A stretch of DNA of 64,000 bases from Symbiodinium natans (lineage: Eukaryota > Sar > Dinophyceae > Suessiales > Symbiodiniaceae). Positions 1 through 13,900 of the stretch are shown here, in pieces. Every line of letters begins with the position of its first letter. The first letter of the stretch is position 1. Made by a program: the position numbers and the translations under genes. The DNA lies in assembly GCA_905221605.1 (NCBI GenBank), contig CAJNDS010000780.1, forward strand, positions 787,659 through 851,658, in the 5' to 3' direction. Below the pieces are notes generated by a model. That model saw only the letters and a program-made list of their open reading frames with translations. It was not told the origin of the DNA and ran no database searches.

Positions 1-3000
1 ACAACTGTGCAGCGCGAGCGGCACTGGCACATGGTTTCCATTTCTGAAGATGTATTGTGGAGCTGAGACCCTGAATCAGACAGACTGAAGCAGAATCCCG
101 AGAAAGCAAGGTGAACTACTCCGGAGATGCGCTCCGCACTTGCCTGCTCTTCTGGGCGCTTTTCCAGCCTTTGAATGACGGGAGCTAAAATCAGGGCTCT
201 GATCGGCTACGGGGGTGAAACAAGGTTGTACTTCAAATGCTTGTACATGGCAGGGGATGCTACAAACGGGCCTGTCTGGATAAGTCGGTAAGTCTTGTGC
301 TTGTGCTACGCGAGGAGGTTTGGTCATTGGATGCGATCGCCGAGTCTTCGAAGCGGCGTGTGGATCCCGAGACGGCTCAGGACAAGGTACGAGGGGCAGT
401 TGAGGTACTTGTACTGTAGCACTGTAGGTCCTGTAGGTCGCAGGTTCATGTGGCAACACCTTAGTACTCCTATCTCGCAGAAGCCAGGACTCGCGCGACA
501 AGAACCAAAGCCGAAGCCAGAACTTGCACGGCAAGAACCAAAGCCCAGACAGCCCTATACAGGTTCTCCGGACCACACTCCCCAAATCAAGTTGTCCCTC
601 TCCCGGGGCCATCAGCTCATATCAGCCCAACGAAAGCCTGAAGAAATGGCCACCGCCAAGTTCAGGTTGAAAGCGTGCGGGCACCGGCGCCGAATCTCCG
701 CGAGCGGTGGAGGATGCGGGGGCCTGGGGTGGGCGGGGGGGAGGGGGGCAAAACGCACGTGGCCTTACACCTCACACTTCGAAAAGCCCACGCGTGGGCA
801 TGCTCTATCCGTTTTCTGGGGCACAGGACGACGGCAAGCTCGAACATGGGCGCCATGCACTACGAGGAGGCGAATCCTGCTTACACCCACCCCTACACAG
901 CCCAACACCAAGCTTCCAAAGACTCGAGACAACAACTACCGTATTAGGTTCACATACTGCAGGGTCCAGCGTGATCCCCTTAGCCATTTCTTCTTGGGGA
1001 CCGACAAAGCGTCGCCCTGAGTTCTGCTCTTCACCCTTGAAACCGCAAACCGCAACACCTCCCTCAGCAACTAAACTTCGTCCCTTCAGGGCGAGCACCA
1101 TGATGACAGAAAGGATGCTCGGTCCGGGTCTTACTGGTTTGCAAAGTTAAGCTTTTGTTGCAGACCGTCAGCGCGGGTCACTTTTTTGCCCACGTTTAAG
1201 TTGGATGCGTGTTTGGCTGTTGAGGGCATCTGTTTTATCTCCACCCTCGATTCGTGGGACTGTTCTGCAAGTTGATTCCCGGTTCTTGGAGGCACGAGCT
1301 GTTCGGTAACCTGATTTCAGAGGCCGAGTATCAGCACAGCAGCCCCGATGTGCTCTTTCCTGCTCCTCCTACAACTGGCATCGATGTGCCTTGGCTCCAG
1401 GAAGATCCATCAGGGCAAGAGGGGGGACTGTCCTGAGTGACCTCAGTGTTCGTTGTGGAGCTGCTAGATCAGGCCCTTGGCTGCAGTCTCTTTTTCAGAG
1501 GCTGATTCTTGCTGCTGTTGTAGAAGCTGCAATCCGCAAGGAGAGTTCCAGATCTGATTCGGATGCCCTGTCTTGAGAGCGTCGTCCGTCTCCCAGGTAC
1601 GAATACACAGCCGCAACGAAAGCGTCCTAGAAGCAAATCAGAACACCGAAGAACCACACCTTTCCACAAAGTCTTGAGGGGAGTTATTTCCAGATGTTTC
1701 GGCTCCAGAGTTCAAGGGTGGCACCTGACGGGAAGCCCTGGTTGGACAAAGGTCGGAGGAGGAGGAGGAGGAGAAGAAGGATAGACCCAAACCCACCAAC
1801 ACACAGAAGGCTTTCATCCTGCGTGCGGTGTGCCCACAAAAGACCTGACAGAACTTGAACTTCTACAATACCTGAGCTGCGAATTGTTCACAGTCAGTGT
1901 CGAAACTCCTGTGATTGAGAAACTCCAACTTTCAAGGGGCCTGTAGCCACGCAGGCATGCAACCAAAGAACTCTTCGTCTTTGAAGTTCCAAACGCTCCA
2001 TACACCCCAATGTACATCTTTATACCCTTAGAACATCTCAGAACTACAGGGCAGCAAACGCAAGAGTGACAGGGCCACTTCAGGAGCAATTCGGACAAAC
2101 AGCGGCGAACTTCTTATTGTGTACCAGCGAACTTATTGTGTACGCAGTGAACCACACTCCATAAGCCCAAAACACGATGGCCTTTAGCCTGGACATTCTT
2201 GACCGCCAGAATTCAGGTGGGAACCACCTGGCAACAGGGTACTGCCGTGCTTCAGACACTGCACTTGAGGCAGTTTGCCCGGGAGCCCGTGGCAGGCCGG
2301 GTAGGTAGTGGATACCTTTGGACCCAACCTTGACAAAGATAAGTCATACAACAAACGGGGGTCCAGAGCAACACCAACCCTCGCCGTGAAGTCCGCCCTG
2401 GGCATTTCCTTCTATTCAGCAGAGGATATACAGAAGGGTTACGAGGGTTACTAGTGCCCTAGAAGGCCTAAGGTGCCCAGAGCTATCCAGCCCTTTGCAA
2501 AACTGCACTGGTCCTGTCTATTAGAATTCTTGCACGACCGTCAGATTCATGGTTTCTGACCTGACCACACATGGGCCGCACCCCGAAGCCAAGCACTCCC
2601 CAAGGCTCACGGCATCTCAAGGCCCTCAAGCCCGAAATCGGGTTCTGTGTTAGCAACTTTAGCTCTTCTAGATACAGCACCAACCCTGAACCTCAGACCA
2701 TATAGCCGATTAGTCGAATGTGAACAGTCGGAACCCTTCAGCCCTACTTTCAGCCCTACTTTCAGCCACTTTGGGCCCCTTGGAAGCTGAGGCATGCTGG
2801 CGCTGTTCCCATCGCTCTGTCGGCTCCTGACGCACTCCACCTGGCAGCTCGCTCTTTGAGTCACAGACTCTCTTGAGATTCTGTTCGATTCTGCAAGCTT
2901 CCCTCCATGTGCTTCCCTCCATTCCCTCCCAGTCTCCAAAAGCAGAGGTATGTGGAGAAGTTTGGCTGGATGCTGGCCTTTATGCCGTACCCACTTGCAA

Positions 3001-3113
3001 GAATGGTGGCTTCAGAGACAGAAAGTCAATTCTCTGAGGTGTTATGCCGATGTCACACAGGGTCTTAGCACTGTCTTTGCCCTCAAACGATCGATCAAAC
3101 GATCTCGAGTCAG
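1..3113. other. Non-coding or unrecognised DNA
   Basis: I see no recognisable coding family here. Several open frames of 60-240 codons exist, but none has protein-like composition or a motif I know, and they overlap on both strands. A short GGA-rich run lies near 1758-1780. A pair of nearly identical short direct repeats (caaagccgaagccagaact type) occurs near 490-545. Confidence 0.5.
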
Positions 3114-3240
3114 GTGGCCTTCTGCCTGTTCTTCGGCCTCCATTTCGGAATGAATTTGGCCTTGCGTGTGGGCAACTTCCAGCTTTTTGCGATGAGCGGC
3201 TGGTTAGTGGTACTTCCGCGCGGCGTGCTTGACTGGCTGG
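3114..3240 (+). CDS. Probable exon of an HTTM (gamma-carboxylase-like) membrane protein
   Basis: The frame opens directly after a cag|G acceptor-like site and encodes a hydrophobic stretch containing FGLHFGMNLALRVGNF, then a second hydrophobic segment ending LPRGVLDWLE. The order 'L-G-x-H-x-G-x-x-L-x-x-x-x-G-x-F ... LP...W/D-x-L' resembles the C-terminal helices of HTTM domains, the membrane region shared with vitamin K-dependent gamma-carboxylase. I see no other exon of this protein nearby, so it is either one exon of a long gene or an isolated remnant. The 3' boundary is not fixed: the frame stays open to 3413, but the HTTM resemblance stops near 3235. Family assignment is inference from motif shape. 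Confidence 0.45.
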
Positions 3241-6200
3241 AGGCTTTCCACGCGGAGTTTTTCCAGCACAGTTCGCGGAGGTTCCGGTGTTTTGGCTCTT
3301 CAGGATCAAGCATGTTGAGCAGTATCTTTGGGAAAAGGCTTCCAGGAAATTGGACTCCAACATCCACTGAGTCCGCATCCGTTTTGTTCTTGAGGCATAC
3401 GAACATGGCATAAAGGTTTTGAAAGAACTTTATTTGGGGTTCCTGTCTGGCGATGAAGCAGGGAACGACCCATCAGCAGCAAAGTCAACCCTCCCCCCTG
3501 AAAACCATCAGGATGACACTCGCAAATCGTGAAGGGGCAAACAGAAAAATCTCAGTTCCAGGCCAGGCTCCTCCGCAGCTGGCCGGCCACACGGGCGCTG
3601 GGGCCACGGGAGAAGCTGAACTCAAGCTCTAGGCTGGAAAGTCCTCAGGTTTTTTTGCAGCTGCCTAGAGGATGTGACGAAAATTGGGGACGAGAGCTCT
3701 TGAAATGCTTCGATGATGCTAACCAACGGAAGCTGCCAAGGAAGGCTTCGACGCGACTCCAGAGCTGGCAGCACGTTTTGCATTCAAGGGGTGCTCTTTC
3801 AGACTTTAGAGGAACTTTGTGGTAGCTTTCAGGGTTTGGGGCCTGGTGTTTGCGGCCTTCAGACGATTTGCGAGTACTGCCGTCTAATCACCAACATCGC
3901 AAACTGTAGCCAACCTGCCGGTAAAGCCCAGGCCGCAAAATCAAGAAAGATAAACCCACCGCCGACACGAACTTCCAACCACAACGGCCAGACTCCAAAA
4001 AAAGAAAGCAGAGTCCCAACACGTCAATTGACTCAAGACGCATTCCGGCCATGGATTCTCCGAAGACAACCATACAACAGCCTGTGAGTTGAGGAGAATG
4101 GTGAAAAAGCCGTCAGGGGCCCGACAGATTCCAAAGCCAAGGCTGGGGCTGGGCGTCCAGCTCATCGGCTTCGCCCTTATGCTGCTGACTTTGGCGGAAG
4201 GGTGCAGATTCCGAGGGGACGCTCGGTTTTGAGACATTCCCTGAGACCGCCACGGGCCACCGCCCCCTCGACCCCCAGCCCGAGACTTCAAACACGAAAT
4301 GAGGAGATTGGGGGAGCAAGAAAACAGCGGCCGAGGAGAAGTGCTCCCTGCGGCGCCTCGCGCATTGGACCCCGAAGGCGGACATGTGGCTGGCCAAACT
4401 TGCCTCTCAGCATCTCTCAACACTTCCATCTTTTGTTAGCAGCTTTGTGGTTCTCAATTTAGGATTTGGCATTTGGCCGCGAGTGCTAAGTCTGAGAGTT
4501 TTTGCTGAACTGTTCCGGCAAGGACATCATAGCCCGAATGCAGAAAGCAAGGTTTCTCTGTCACGCTTAGACGTCGAGAGAGTGGAGATGGGTTTCAGGG
4601 GCTTGGGATGCAGAGTTTTTGTGTACAGGGCTCAAGAAGTTTCAGGGTGGAGGGAGGGGTTTAGTCGCAGCATTGACGGCGAAAACGGGTGCATGGGGTT
4701 GAACGGCCTTGCATTTGAGGTATACAGGCTAGGCGAAGGACTCCTGCGATCCCCAAGCCCAAATCATACGGAACGTGTTCGACCCCACCACCCCTCCCTG
4801 TCCGAGGCCTTGAACCAGAGATGCCAGGTTTGCCTTTGGCACAGTGTTTTGTTTTCAGAGAGAGAGAGAGAGAGAGACAGAGAGACAGAGAGTAAGAGAG
4901 AGTGAGAAAGAGAGCAAAGCATAAAAAAGAGAGCAGGACTTTTGTTGTAGACGGGATTGAAGGGCCAACCCAGGATGGAACATGTTCTCCCCGGATGCAC
5001 CCTTCAAGTCCCTGCGGGTGGAGCTTTTTGGCATCCTGGACGCACCGCACTGCCGAGGCCAGATGTGAGGTCGTTCCTTCTTGGAATCGAAGCCCGAGCG
5101 ACAGCAGCAAGATATCACAGAACCATAGAGAACCTGCATCTCGAGTCGACAAAGTTCCCAGCTGAGCCACGAGCCCCTGCGAGAGAAGGTGACCTGGACA
5201 GCTTCTGGCAGCACTGCCCAGTTGTGGAGCTCTGGTCAGAGAAGGGTTTTGGAGCTCTCAGAACAGCAACGTGTTTTCCTTTAAGTGTTTTGGTTTTAGT
5301 ATATTCCAGGACCGTTTAGGACTTGAAGTTCCTGCTTGGCTTTCTGTAGGTCCATCGAACCCATTCATATGAGCGCAAGCCCCCTCCTCGGCCAAGCTCA
5401 CGATGTCGGTGCGTTTTTGGCAAGCACGACGAGACAAGCCTTGGGTTCCGGTTGGAGGTCTTACACATATGTACACGTCCGCAGGCACTTACACTGAAGC
5501 TTTGAGACCCTCGAAACCTTGAACGGGCTGTCTTTGACGTTGTTGGCGTTTGACTTGCCCAATGCTTGGGGCACTGTGGGCACAAGGCTATCCATCCTTC
5601 TCGTCCCACGTCTTCGCCGACCTCCCACACTGGGGCAACATCTCCATGCCGGCCCCCAAGAGAGCGCCTCAGACTTGCAAATGGCTGCGACTCAACGGTC
5701 CAGCGTGCGCCCTTTTGCGGCATCGAGGTTCTTAACAAAGCCGTTCTCTTTGCGACAACCCCCTTCCGCGACAAGCGCCCCCCTTCCATCAGGGAGGTAC
5801 ACAAGATGCGTGCGTGACATACGTTTGAAACAACGGAGCAGGATACATATCGTAACAGAGGCTGGGTGGCGGGACCCTGACAGCGGTAGAAGCTGCATCA
5901 ATCGTGTATAGGAATATTTCGAGGACGTAGTACTCGAAAACATGGTTTTTTCCCAGTCCCCTAGACTCTGCGTACTAAGAGCACACACCTGGAACGGTTC
6001 CCTTCCCGTCCTCAACGGTTGAACAGAAAGTGAAGAGCCACGCCCCTTCAGGCTTGTCATCCAGGAACCGAGGGGTTCACCAAGTTCAACCCCCTCATGA
6101 AGCCCCCAAGTCCTTGGGACTGCAATCCCACAATCCTTCAACGCCACCTCAGCTATTGGGTCTTAGGAATTCTCATGGTGGTACGGCAGTGGTGCGTTGT

Positions 6201-7670
6201 CTATGTTGGCCTACAAGGTTCGAGGTGGTGCAAGAACACAGCACGAACACCTTATCAGCAAGCTAGACAAATAACCTCCAATCGACCGCCCGTATTTGAT
6301 TTGAGATCTACAGATCTTGATGGCCTCTGTCGCTACGGCCGCTAGGGTCTGTGCACTAGGACGCATTCCATGCAGTCCACTCCAGAGCTGAAGGAGCAGC
6401 CAGGATGGCGAACGAGGGTGCAGGGTCCAGGGTTGATTGCCACGCAACAGTGTGACGACCCTTCACCCTTGACACACAACCTCTGTCTTTAGGAGTTGTT
6501 ATTCTGGCTTAAGAGTTACCGTCGCTTAGATAACAGTCCTAAACCTGCCAGGATAGAAGTATCAGGGCTCCGTGGGGTAGATGTCTTGCGGGAGCGAAAA
6601 GCAGGCCCTATCTGGTGGCTACAGTGGCTACTAGATTAACTTGTAGCAGCGCAACACAGCGGAAGCGAGTGTTTGTTCGGTTGGGACGCCCATACCATGT
6701 CATATGGTAGTGTTGTACAGCACCATCATGCGCTTGAATATGCTAGAACACCATCCCAGGAAACTTGTACGGGAGGGGTGGCTCTCAGAATTGCATTGGG
6801 GCAAAGGTAAACAGCAAATCAAGAAGTGATACAAGATAGTATGTATTCTGTGGCCCTAGCTACTGAATTCCAAGATCACTATTTAACCTACAGTATTACA
6901 TAAACAGCATAAAGTCCCCCAACTCTGCATTTTTAGAACAGAAATCGATGCTGCACCTGGGAAGAATCGGAGCCCCAGCTTCCTCTGCCGATAGTTTTCA
7001 TGGGGGTGACGAGATGAAGGTGGACTTTGCCACGAATCGCTGGCGCAAGCTGGTGGAGGATGTAGACCACAGCATGGGTCTGGGAGGGCGCCTCGGAATC
7101 GAAACTTGTTGTGCGAGTCGTTTTATGGAGACTTTGAGAATGTGCAAAGGCAATCCTATGGAAACCCCAATCAGAAGAGAACCCCCCGAATATAGTAGGT
7201 GTGTCATCGTATGTCGTTTGCATGAGGTACAAGGACCCCTATGTTGTCACGAAATGGTTGCTATCTTCTTGGAGCTTCCTACTGGTTTCCGCAAGTCTAC
7301 TGTCTGTGCTCTACCGGAACTCTCAAGTGATTGTAACTGTATGCTTTCTCGGACATGGAATCACGAAACGGAGCGCGAACTCTATCAGTTGTACAAAACG
7401 CAGTAGTTCTTGGGAGGTACTCCTGCTTGCAGTGGCGGGCCAACAACCCGAAGCGGAACCTGCTGGGAGTTTGGCTCGTCAGAGCTCGCTCCAAAGTGCC
7501 GGAAGAGGCCTGCGACTTAGGGCAACGGTCGCCGCCTCTCGGTTTGCCACATTCTGCAGGTCTTAACGCTGTTTGGCAGGTCACGGGCATGATTTCCACA
7601 ACAGGCACTGACCTTTCTCGATGGCCAACGAAAGCATCGCTTTGTCTCGCATCGCTCGGTTCTTTAACGC
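3241..7670. other. Unrecognised DNA with one GA-rich microsatellite
   Basis: No exon or RNA gene recognised. The only clear structure is the purine microsatellite listed separately at 4857-4920. Open frames on both strands (for example 4384-4905 and 5316-5804) show no family motif and look like chance frames in GC-balanced DNA. Confidence 0.45.
4857..4920 (+). repeat. (AG)n-rich microsatellite
   Basis: About 60 bases of nearly pure purine, mostly AG dinucleotides interrupted by gac and taag. On the minus strand it produces a spurious low-complexity S/L-rich translation. Confidence 0.9.
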
Positions 7671-7995
7671 ATCGATCCGCGTCCACATTGGGGAACGGCA
7701 CTCCCCAGAGCATACAGTATCTCTTATTTGTCGAAGTCGGCCTCGTTGTCATCGATCGGCGTCCACATTGGGGAACTGCATTCCCCAGGGTATATCTCCT
7801 GCTGCGTCAAAGTCGGCCTCGTCGTCATTTGCACAGCATCTACATGGTCTTTTGCATGTTGGCATTGGCATTGCTTACTACCCAACTACAACTAGACCCT
7901 CAGCCCAAAACCCGACACATCGATCGGCGTCCACATGGGGGAACTGCACTCCGCAGATTACATCTCTTGATGTGTCGAAGTCGGCCTCGTGCAGG
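7671..7995 (+). repeat. Three copies of an ~80-bp repeat
   Basis: Copies begin near 7671, 7751 and 7919. Each starts with an atcgatc-ggcgtccaca type core followed by ttggggaactgcactcc-like sequence and ends about 75 bases later with gtcgaagtcggcctcg. The first two are directly adjacent; the third is separated by about 90 unrelated bases. Divergence between copies is roughly 10-15 percent by eye. No coding function is evident, although all frames run open through parts of it. Confidence 0.75.
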
Positions 7996-10900
7996 CTTCT
8001 ACATGTCTTCGGGAATTGCGAGGTAAGTAACGGACGATTGCTGGGGGTGGTCTCGGTCACCCTGATCGCCGCCGCGACATCGACCAACCCCCCGGCATTT
8101 TAGGTTTAATCGAATCTGGGATTCCTCAGATAGTTGATTTTCTAGCGTCTGACTGGTGATTAGCTGTTGAAACATAGTGAAAATGCACCGCTGAAAACGC
8201 TGGTGTCCGCAGCAAATCCGGCAGTTTTACCCATGTTGGCTGTTTGCTTGAATTCCAGCATCAACTTGGGGATTGCTGTGTCCTGATGTGTACTTCCGCC
8301 GCTGATGCGTATTCCCGCTATGTAGCGTCTACAACGGGGTGATGTGTATTTCTCGCGACCTTATGTTCGAAACCAGAAGAGGACAGACCGGCCTCGAAAA
8401 GCAACACGTCGCATAAAGCGAACCTTGACACCAGAAGGAAAGCCCAGTACAACCAAACTTTACGGCCCCGCACAAAGATAACACAAGACAGTACAATTAA
8501 ACAACACTAAGCTCAGAACATCTTGCAGTGTGCGGGTGGGAAGGACTTGTTTCTACAAGAAAAGAAAAGCACACATAAGCCCGCAGCTAGTGAAATGCCT
8601 TAAGCGAGCATGCCATAGAGCCCTCCTAGAGGAGACGCTGGTCGGTGCCTTTCGGCACTGGTGCTCGCCTGCAGCAAAGCCAGTAATCCAGAGCCTGCTC
8701 CTCGACTGCAATTTTTTTTATGTCGGGAAAGGTAGGCGTCGAGGGGCTGCTTCAGGATTCCAGGCCGACATGTCATTGGGCTTGGGGAGCTTGAGTTGTG
8801 CCGAGCTCTTGAGCATGAACCACGGACGCGAAGCTTGTCAGGAGCAGGTTCGACTTCCAAAGGGCTTCCGTGCCAGTCTCTGCCCACACAAGTTTCCCCA
8901 AAAGGCTCCGAAAGCCCAACCTCGAGTCGAGATCCGCGCCAAGGCCGAAATTGCCATGGGTTAGCTGAGCCGCGCTGGCCTTGCCCATGCAGAATGTGCT
9001 GAGGATGTGTGTCATGTGCCTCCCGAGTCGCCGTATTTCGCGTTCCTAGGGGGAGGGCGCAGAGCTTCGCAAAACCTTTCGAGCACTTGAATCGCATGCC
9101 GCTTGAGGGCTTGGGTGCTTCAGGGGAATGCAAGAAGGTAGGTGTTGGGGACGGAGTCGGAGAGAGAGTCTTTGGGGGGGTTTTGGGGTCGAAAGTGCAC
9201 GGCACATGTTCCTGGTGAAGGGTCACATAAAAGGCAGGGCCCCATTATTTTGGGCTTGGAAGGTTTGGCTGCCATCGCCTTCTGATTGGTTACTTTGTGG
9301 AAATCCAAAAGGGCGGGTGAAAACTGTTTGCACGGCTGCGGCGTTTGGAGCCTTGGGGCCTGACGGCTTTATCTGCGGTGAGCCTAGCTGTGCAGGAGGA
9401 AAAAGACAAAAAAAGTTCGCAACCTATCACAACCCCTAAACCGACTCATCCGCTCCTGAACTCACATCGTCTGAAATCCAGCTCGATGTCTCGGGCAAGA
9501 TTGACCTCCGGGGCTAAAAACAACCACCCGCCACATGCCAAAAGCCGCCGAAAGAAACAGAGACGAGCGGAAGAGTACACGGAGGCTTCAGGAATCAGGG
9601 CTTGCGCCTTGCTCCTTTCATCTTTCCGACCTTGCGCATGCTGCAATGTCAGCTGTTCTCCAATGACGTCGTTGAACACTTGCCAGGGGTTTTTTGTGCG
9701 TAGAATTTGACCTCCCTTCGGGGAGGCGTCGTAACGAGGGTCACATCCGACGTTTAATGACTCTTCTTGTCGGGGTCCTTCATTGCCATTGTGGACTTTG
9801 CACACGAATGGGATTCATGGTTCGCTTCGTGATTTGGGAGTTGTTTGCTTCGTTGCTTCTGTGGCTTTAGGGATGTACGACGAGAACCTGAGCAGCAAAT
9901 CCTGCATCAGATGATGGCGCTTGCACTTCGCCGATGTTATCGCCTCCTTTCGCTCTGGCTCCAGAGTCCAGAATGGTCTTAACCGCCTTGAATGGAGACC
10001 TCTATAGTGCCTTCGCTTCCGAAGGAATGAAGGCGGGGCGCCTGGTAGACTCTGCAGCGGTCGGGGGGGGGTGTAGACCTTCTGGGTTCTCAAGTCCGGG
10101 GCCTTATGGTTCAGGGATGAGGGGCTCTAAAAGAATTAGTGCGTCCATGTACTTTCGTTATTTCTTGTTCGTGTCTTGGCATGTAGTTTCACTCATGGCT
10201 GCGCTCCTGAATGTAAGGACATATTGCACTCAGCAGCGAAAGTAGGGAGCTTTGTTTGTGCCAGAACCAAGCAAACCATTCAGAAACTCCAACCGGACCG
10301 AAATCACTGGATCCTTTGCGCGAAGCAGCAAGTTCAGTTTGTTGTCATTGCTCGGTATGTGTGTGTGTGTGTGCGCGCGGCCAACCTGTCGCCCTTCTCG
10401 TTGCCGATGCAAGATGTCATAATAATATGTGATGCCATGTAGCATGGTTCGTCTGGTGTCAGGGGTGCCTGTCAAAGGAGCTTGCGACATGTAATCACGA
10501 ACGTTTTTCATACGCAATCTCAGCTGTGAGAAACAAAAAGCAAGGGACACCGACAAGAGACAGAGACACTGGCCGGGCACCTACGCAACGTTGCCGAGCG
10601 AGCGAGGGACTGTGACCATATGACCGCAACCAAAGCGGATGCCGACCAGGAGCGCGAGCGGGACACCAACAGGACGAGCAGTAAGCAGGGAAACTGACCG
10701 GTGTGGCATTCAGGCTAGGAAACTCGTAGACAACATCATAAAACTCAACATTCCCCCACACACTGAGCAATGACACCTGGTCACCTGGCATCAGGCCGCA
10801 TCAACTTTTCAAGACGAGCTGAGAATTTTGATCGCCAGGCCAAGTCCGTGCAGGTTGCAACTTTGAGGGGTCGAACGTCATAGTCGACGATAAAACCCCC

Positions 10901-13900
10901 AAGTCCCAATCCTCAGTTGTCTAAGGGTCTAGCAGAATTCAACCTTGTTTCCTGGAGTGCAGCTTGCCACCGTGCTCAGGCAGCAAGCAGATGTCGTCAG
11001 CATGGCAGAGGCTTTCTGGCCAGACTTGCCCCTTTTAAGACTGGCATCGGTTTCGTTGTAGGTATGGGTTGACGGTTGAAGTTTGTGGTAGAAGCGTAGC
11101 AGGCTTTTCAAGCTCCATGAACTGTCTGAGCCACTTTGGGGGCCTCTCCACTTTGGGAGTGCGGGTTAGTCAGAAGTCATGGTGACTTAGGGTCTTGCGG
11201 AGTGGTTGCGGCATCTGGGAACTCAGAACTTCAGACTGCTCCATGTGCCCAAATTGGGTTTTAAAGGTCAATCCAAATCCTTCTCAGGTGCCCCTCGAAG
11301 TTGCAATTTGCCCTTTCCTGCTCTTGTCTCCTCGTCTCTCGCACGCGAAGCAACTTTCTCGAGGTGCACCGTGCCGAAATCGAAACGGCGCTGGGAGCAT
11401 TCACGAGGACCCGAATCAGAAAGGGCGCGGGCAGTGAGGAAGTCCCTGGATCGTTGGCCGTTGTGTACAGAACAGCTTTTAACGAAGAGCCGCCTGTCGG
11501 TTGGGTAACGTACAGTTTGACCCGGGATCACGTTCGCTCATGTGGTTTCGTGCACACCTCAGATTGCCTTTGGTGTTCCGCGCGGGATTCCAAAAAACAG
11601 GAACCAGCTCGACCAGACCAGACCCATGAATTTGCAGCGCTTGCAATCTTTACATCCTTGTCGAGGCGTATGAACACACTGGCTTGGGACCTCTTGCAGC
11701 GTACCATGCAGCTGTGCACTGGCCCGTTTCCGTTACCTTGGCGAAACTGCCGAGGCCCATGGCTCTTTCGCAGCCCTAAACTTTTGCTGACCTCTACGGC
11801 TCAGACGGCTCGGAGAACCGGCTTGCTGAGGCAAAGCCATCTTCGAGTTACCAATGACCGTTGCCCTAATTCTGGGTGAAGATGTGAAGAGATCTGAAGA
11901 GGCGGGTGTCGAGATATCGGTACGCGGACGCGAAGATGCGACATGTTCGGCGTCGGCGGGCCGGGTGTCATCGCCTTTATTTACCTTATAATTCGGCACA
12001 TGAATTTGGCTTCACTTTAGTATGCGCAAAGCTCGCGTCTTAGGCTGTTGTAGCATGGCCACACTTACAAGCAGAACTGGAACCCTGTGAACTCATACAT
12101 TGCTCCTTGGCTAGCTGTTTCTGCTGGCTTGTCACAAGCCTGGCTTCTTGGCTGGGGTTGGGAACTTCCCATTTTCCAGTGCCCTATTCAGTCTACAGCC
12201 CCTGGAAAGCCGAAGCTAATCTCTTGTCCCTTGCGTCCAAGCACCCTGGGCCTCAAACCAGCTATCCTGAAGTTCAATTCCAAGCCCTGAACAGGGCCAC
12301 GGCATCGAAGACGAGCACCGCTACGAGCGAGATTGTGGAAGAATGCCCGGGGCTGAGGTTTTGGGGCCCTTGGGGGGAGGGGGTTTGAGATGAGGTGATT
12401 TCAGAAACAGTAGGCCAGAAGACCCTCTTCCTTCCAGTTCTGGGTGGAGGACCTCTGGTTTACTTTTTCGACCTGCCCCAAGCGTAGGATGAAAAGTGTG
12501 TTCTAGGAATGAGCTCTCGATGCACTATCCAGATGTGCTTGCAGCACAATCCCAGTTGCACTGCTGCTGGGCGAAAGTTGCTTTTGTCGTACCGGAGAAG
12601 CCGACCTCAATGTGGAGTCCAAGAGCCTCCAACACCAGTGCCGGGCAGGCCTCCAAGACACTCCAACTCACATTGAACCAGGTTGACAAGAATTTGGTCC
12701 TTGAACGCACCAGATATCAGCAGACAGCAGACATGTTCAATGTGCCAGGCCGCATGCTCTCGCTGGGTACGATCAAGGCTGTGGAGCAGCCGATGATGCC
12801 GGAGCAAGATTTGTGTTTCGTGGGTTGTTGAAGGGGCTTTGGTGGGTTTTGAGGCCTTGTGGTCTGTTGGCTCCATGTTCCCGAAAGATTGTCGAGGAAT
12901 GTCCTCATCTAAAAGCAATCTAAGAAAGCCCGGGCTTTTCTAGATGCACTGTCGCAAAGGGGCCCTTCCACCCAAAATGCAGGACCAGTCGGACCCTGTC
13001 CCGGAGGCGCCCATGCAAGAGCAGGACCTATGCATTTTGGATTTTGGGCATTCTTGGGCATTCTCGGGCAATGCATTCTTCGAAAGTGCTAGCTAGGCCT
13101 AGGCGGCTCAGGTTCGAGTTCTTGCGATCGGTCAACAAGCTGAAAACCGGGCTTCAATTTATCCAGCGCAGCATAAGGGCTGCGGAAGGGTATGGAGTCC
13201 TGAGTTCAGCAGGCAGTCTCTTTGGGGGACGGGATGCAGTCATCAAGACGATCTTCGAGGGGTTCACTCCAAAGGGTGCCGGTATGTGTAGGCCAATTTG
13301 CGTTACGGCTTCCCTTTTTCCCCCAAAACGAACTCAACGCGGCCCTTCGAGTGGAGCTTTGGCCATGGGTTCGCTGGTGTGCAGGTTTCAGGGATCAAGG
13401 CCTCGAAGGACTCCCACAGTAGCGGTTTCTTTTGATGCCGACAGCCCCTCTAGACCCTAAACTCCTGAAACCCCGTTGTGAATGCGCTGCAGGAGTTTGG
13501 AGAAGCTGAGACACTGGTCTTTGTGGGTAAAGAAGGAGGAGAGTGTAGCCAGCACTGCCCAAACCCAAATTCCCGTAAGCAAAACGGGTTGAAAAAGGGC
13601 CTTTAAATGCCAGGCGCATAGAAGTGCTGGTAACAGAGCAAATTCCGAGGGAAACAAAAGCAGGCTTGGAGCTGACAGCGCTCATGAGGGTCCTTTGATC
13701 AGGTTGTTAAGGGTTTCCCATCATTTTTGCTCACTGGACATGACATTCTCAGGCTGCCACGTAGTGCAGCAAACAGCAGCTCAGGCTGAGAAACGCGAGC
13801 ACAATCTGACAAGTCTTGTAGTCCATACGAAGCGCTGTAGATAATGGTTGCAGTCCAAGGAATGGCAAAAAGCGCCCATCGCTGAGCTCCTCAGGCAGAT

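Noticed and set aside
11301-11879. 192-codon open frame
   Set aside because: No domain, arginine/serine-rich composition typical of chance frames, and overlapping open frames on both strands.
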